Shown piece after piece: positions 63,111 through 64,000 of a DNA stretch of 64,000 bases. A program made the position numbers and the translations under genes. The DNA comes from FEN-1191 sp964528845. GTDB lineage: Bacteria > Pseudomonadota > Gammaproteobacteria > Steroidobacterales > Steroidobacteraceae. Within the stretch, counting starts at the first letter, position 1, and every line of letters begins with the position of its first letter. Location: NCBI GenBank assembly GCA_964528845.1, contig CAZGVE010000017.1:1-64000 (forward strand), in the 5' to 3' direction. Under the pieces are notes generated by a model. The model was not told the origin of the DNA and searched no databases. It saw only the letters and a program-made list of their open reading frames with translations.

Positions 63111-64000
63111 ATGCCGATCGGCGATACCCCCGACCTGGTGCTCATCGACGGCTCCTCCTATCTGTACCGGGCCTTCCACGCACTGCCACCGCTGACGAAC
63201 TCCGCCGGCGAGCCGACGGGCGCGGTGCACGGCGTGCTCAACATGCTGCTCAAGTTTCTGCGCGACTACAGACCGGCACGCGTCGCGGTCGTGTTCGACG
63301 CCCCCGGACGCACGTTCCGCGACGAGCTGTTCGCGGAATACAAGGCTCAGCGGCCACCAATGCCCGATGAGCTGCGCTCACAGATCGCGCCGCTGCTCGA
63401 GGCGGTCGAGGCTCTCGGGCTCCCGGTACTGCGGGTGCCGGGGGTCGAGGCGGACGATGTGATCGGCACGCTCGCGCGCCAGGCCGCCGAGGGCGGCTCG
63501 CAGGTGCTGATCTCCACCGGCGACAAGGACATGGCGCAGCTGGTCGATGAGCGCGTGACGCTGATCAACACGATGAGCGGCAGCGTGCTGGACCGTGACG
63601 GCGTGAAGGCGAAATTCGACGTCTATCCGGAGCAGATCATCGACTACCTGGCGCTGGTCGGGGACGCCTCGGACAACATCCCCGGCATTGCGCAGGTCGG
63701 ACCGAAGACTGCGGCGAAATGGCTGAAGCAGTACGGCAGTCTGGAGCAGATCATCGCGCACGCGGCCGAGGTACCGGGCAAGGCGGGCGAGAATCTGCGC
63801 GCCGGTCTTGCGACGCTGGCATTGGCGCGTGAGCTGGCGACGATCCGCTGTGATCTCGCACTGCCGCCGCAGGCGGCCGATCTGAAGCGGCGCGATGCGG
63901 ACCGCGAACGCCTGCGGGAAATCTACCGCCGGCTCGAGCTGCGATCGCTGCTGGGCCAGCTCGAGGCGGAGGACGGAGGAGCCGCGGCAACGGCTCCCGC
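63111..64000 (+). CDS. polA: DNA polymerase I, N-terminal part
   Basis: The first 296 codons are visible; the gene runs past the window end. The 5'-3' exonuclease domain is complete: VLIDGSSYLYRAFHAL, VVFDAPGRTFRDELFAEYKAQRP, VEADDVIGTLA, STGDKDMAQLV and LVGDASDNIPGIAQVGPKTAAKWL. The start of the proofreading-like domain follows near residue 285. ATG 63111 gives the family N-terminus. It is the last gene of a compact rightward run from argR. Confidence 0.96.
   Translation, partial: MPIGDTPDLVLIDGSSYLYRAFHALPPLTNSAGEPTGAVHGVLNMLLKFLRDYRPARVAVVFDAPGRTFRDELFAEYKAQRPPMPDELRSQIAPLLEAVEALGLPVLRVPGVEADDVIGTLARQAAEGGSQVLISTGDKDMAQLVDERVTLINTMSGSVLDRDGVKAKFDVYPEQIIDYLALVGDASDNIPGIAQVGPKTAAKWLKQYGSLEQIIAHAAEVPGKAGENLRAGLATLALARELATIRCDLALPPQAADLKRRDADRERLREIYRRLELRSLLGQLEAEDGGAAATAP

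Overview
The window is a high-GC chromosome segment of a Gram-negative gammaproteobacterium. The evidence is an E. coli-like block of housekeeping genes (pyrE, dut, coaBC, radC, rpmB-rpmG-mutM, coaD, rsmD, ftsY-ftsE-ftsX-rpoH), outer-membrane assembly genes (tamA-tamB, an LptM-type lipoprotein) and a HrcA/CIRCE site. Acidic DUF6763-like and DUF4124 proteins, and a transcarbamylase of the acyl-ornithine type, suggest the Xanthomonadales/Nevskiales/Steroidobacterales side of the class; that placement is inference. Two runs of exactly 100 N (38453-38552 and 52929-53028) show this is a scaffolded draft assembly. No tRNA, rRNA, CRISPR array, transposase or integrase was recognised.

Layout. 1-8.7 kb: the tail of a truncated gene with a strong terminator, an amino-acid permease, an HDOD protein, an MdtD-type exporter, trmB, a MarC protein, a small acidic protein, a Rieske protein, an AmpG-like permease and exonuclease III. 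8.7-22.5 kb: the conserved nucleotide, cofactor, ribosome, repair and division block, ending in rpoH behind a CIRCE operator. 22.5-25.6 kb: an OmpA-like protein, a 387-bp non-coding stretch with an orphan terminator, a membrane protein and a fosmidomycin-resistance-type exporter. 26-32.2 kb: gltB-gltD glutamate synthase behind a good sigma70 promoter. 32.3-45.4 kb: small conserved proteins, a paired active/inactive M16 peptidase operon, a SPOR lipoprotein, a bactofilin, a GDPD phosphodiesterase, a YheT-like hydrolase cut by an assembly gap, an unusual receiver-TM-OmpA-like protein, a glycosyltransferase, a PAP2 phosphatase and an ABC-2 exporter. 45.4-54 kb: an orphan FlhC-like activator divergent from an unknown gene, nudC, tamA-tamB, and a VOC protein with a lysine-rich tail. 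54.2-62.5 kb: an arginine operon argR-argG-X-argC-argD-argF'-argB-argH. 62.5-64 kb: a small membrane protein, lptM and the 5' part of polA.

The arginine operon is the most interesting part. Its transcarbamylase has Ala90 where X. campestris N-acetylornithine transcarbamylase has the specificity residue Glu92, and lacks the lysine that is carboxylated in that enzyme. Both features point to N-succinylornithine as substrate. The cluster has no recognisable glutamate acyltransferase (argA/argJ/GNAT) and no argE deacylase. In their place, translationally coupled between argG and argC, is an unrecognised 360-residue protein with a BioD/DUF1611-like P-loop. This could be a variant acyl-protected arginine pathway in which gene X supplies a missing step; that is a hypothesis. 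The operon is headed by its own ArgR, behind an AT-rich array of ARG-box-like half sites repeating every 10 bp.

Other points of note: the CIRCE element overlapping a predicted rpoH promoter; the orphan FlhC-like regulator; the receiver-TM-OmpA fusion; the VOC/H1-like fusion whose 60-bp repeats apparently broke the assembly; and three short perfect or near-perfect tandem duplications (13, 16 and 17 bp), each lying on a stop codon.
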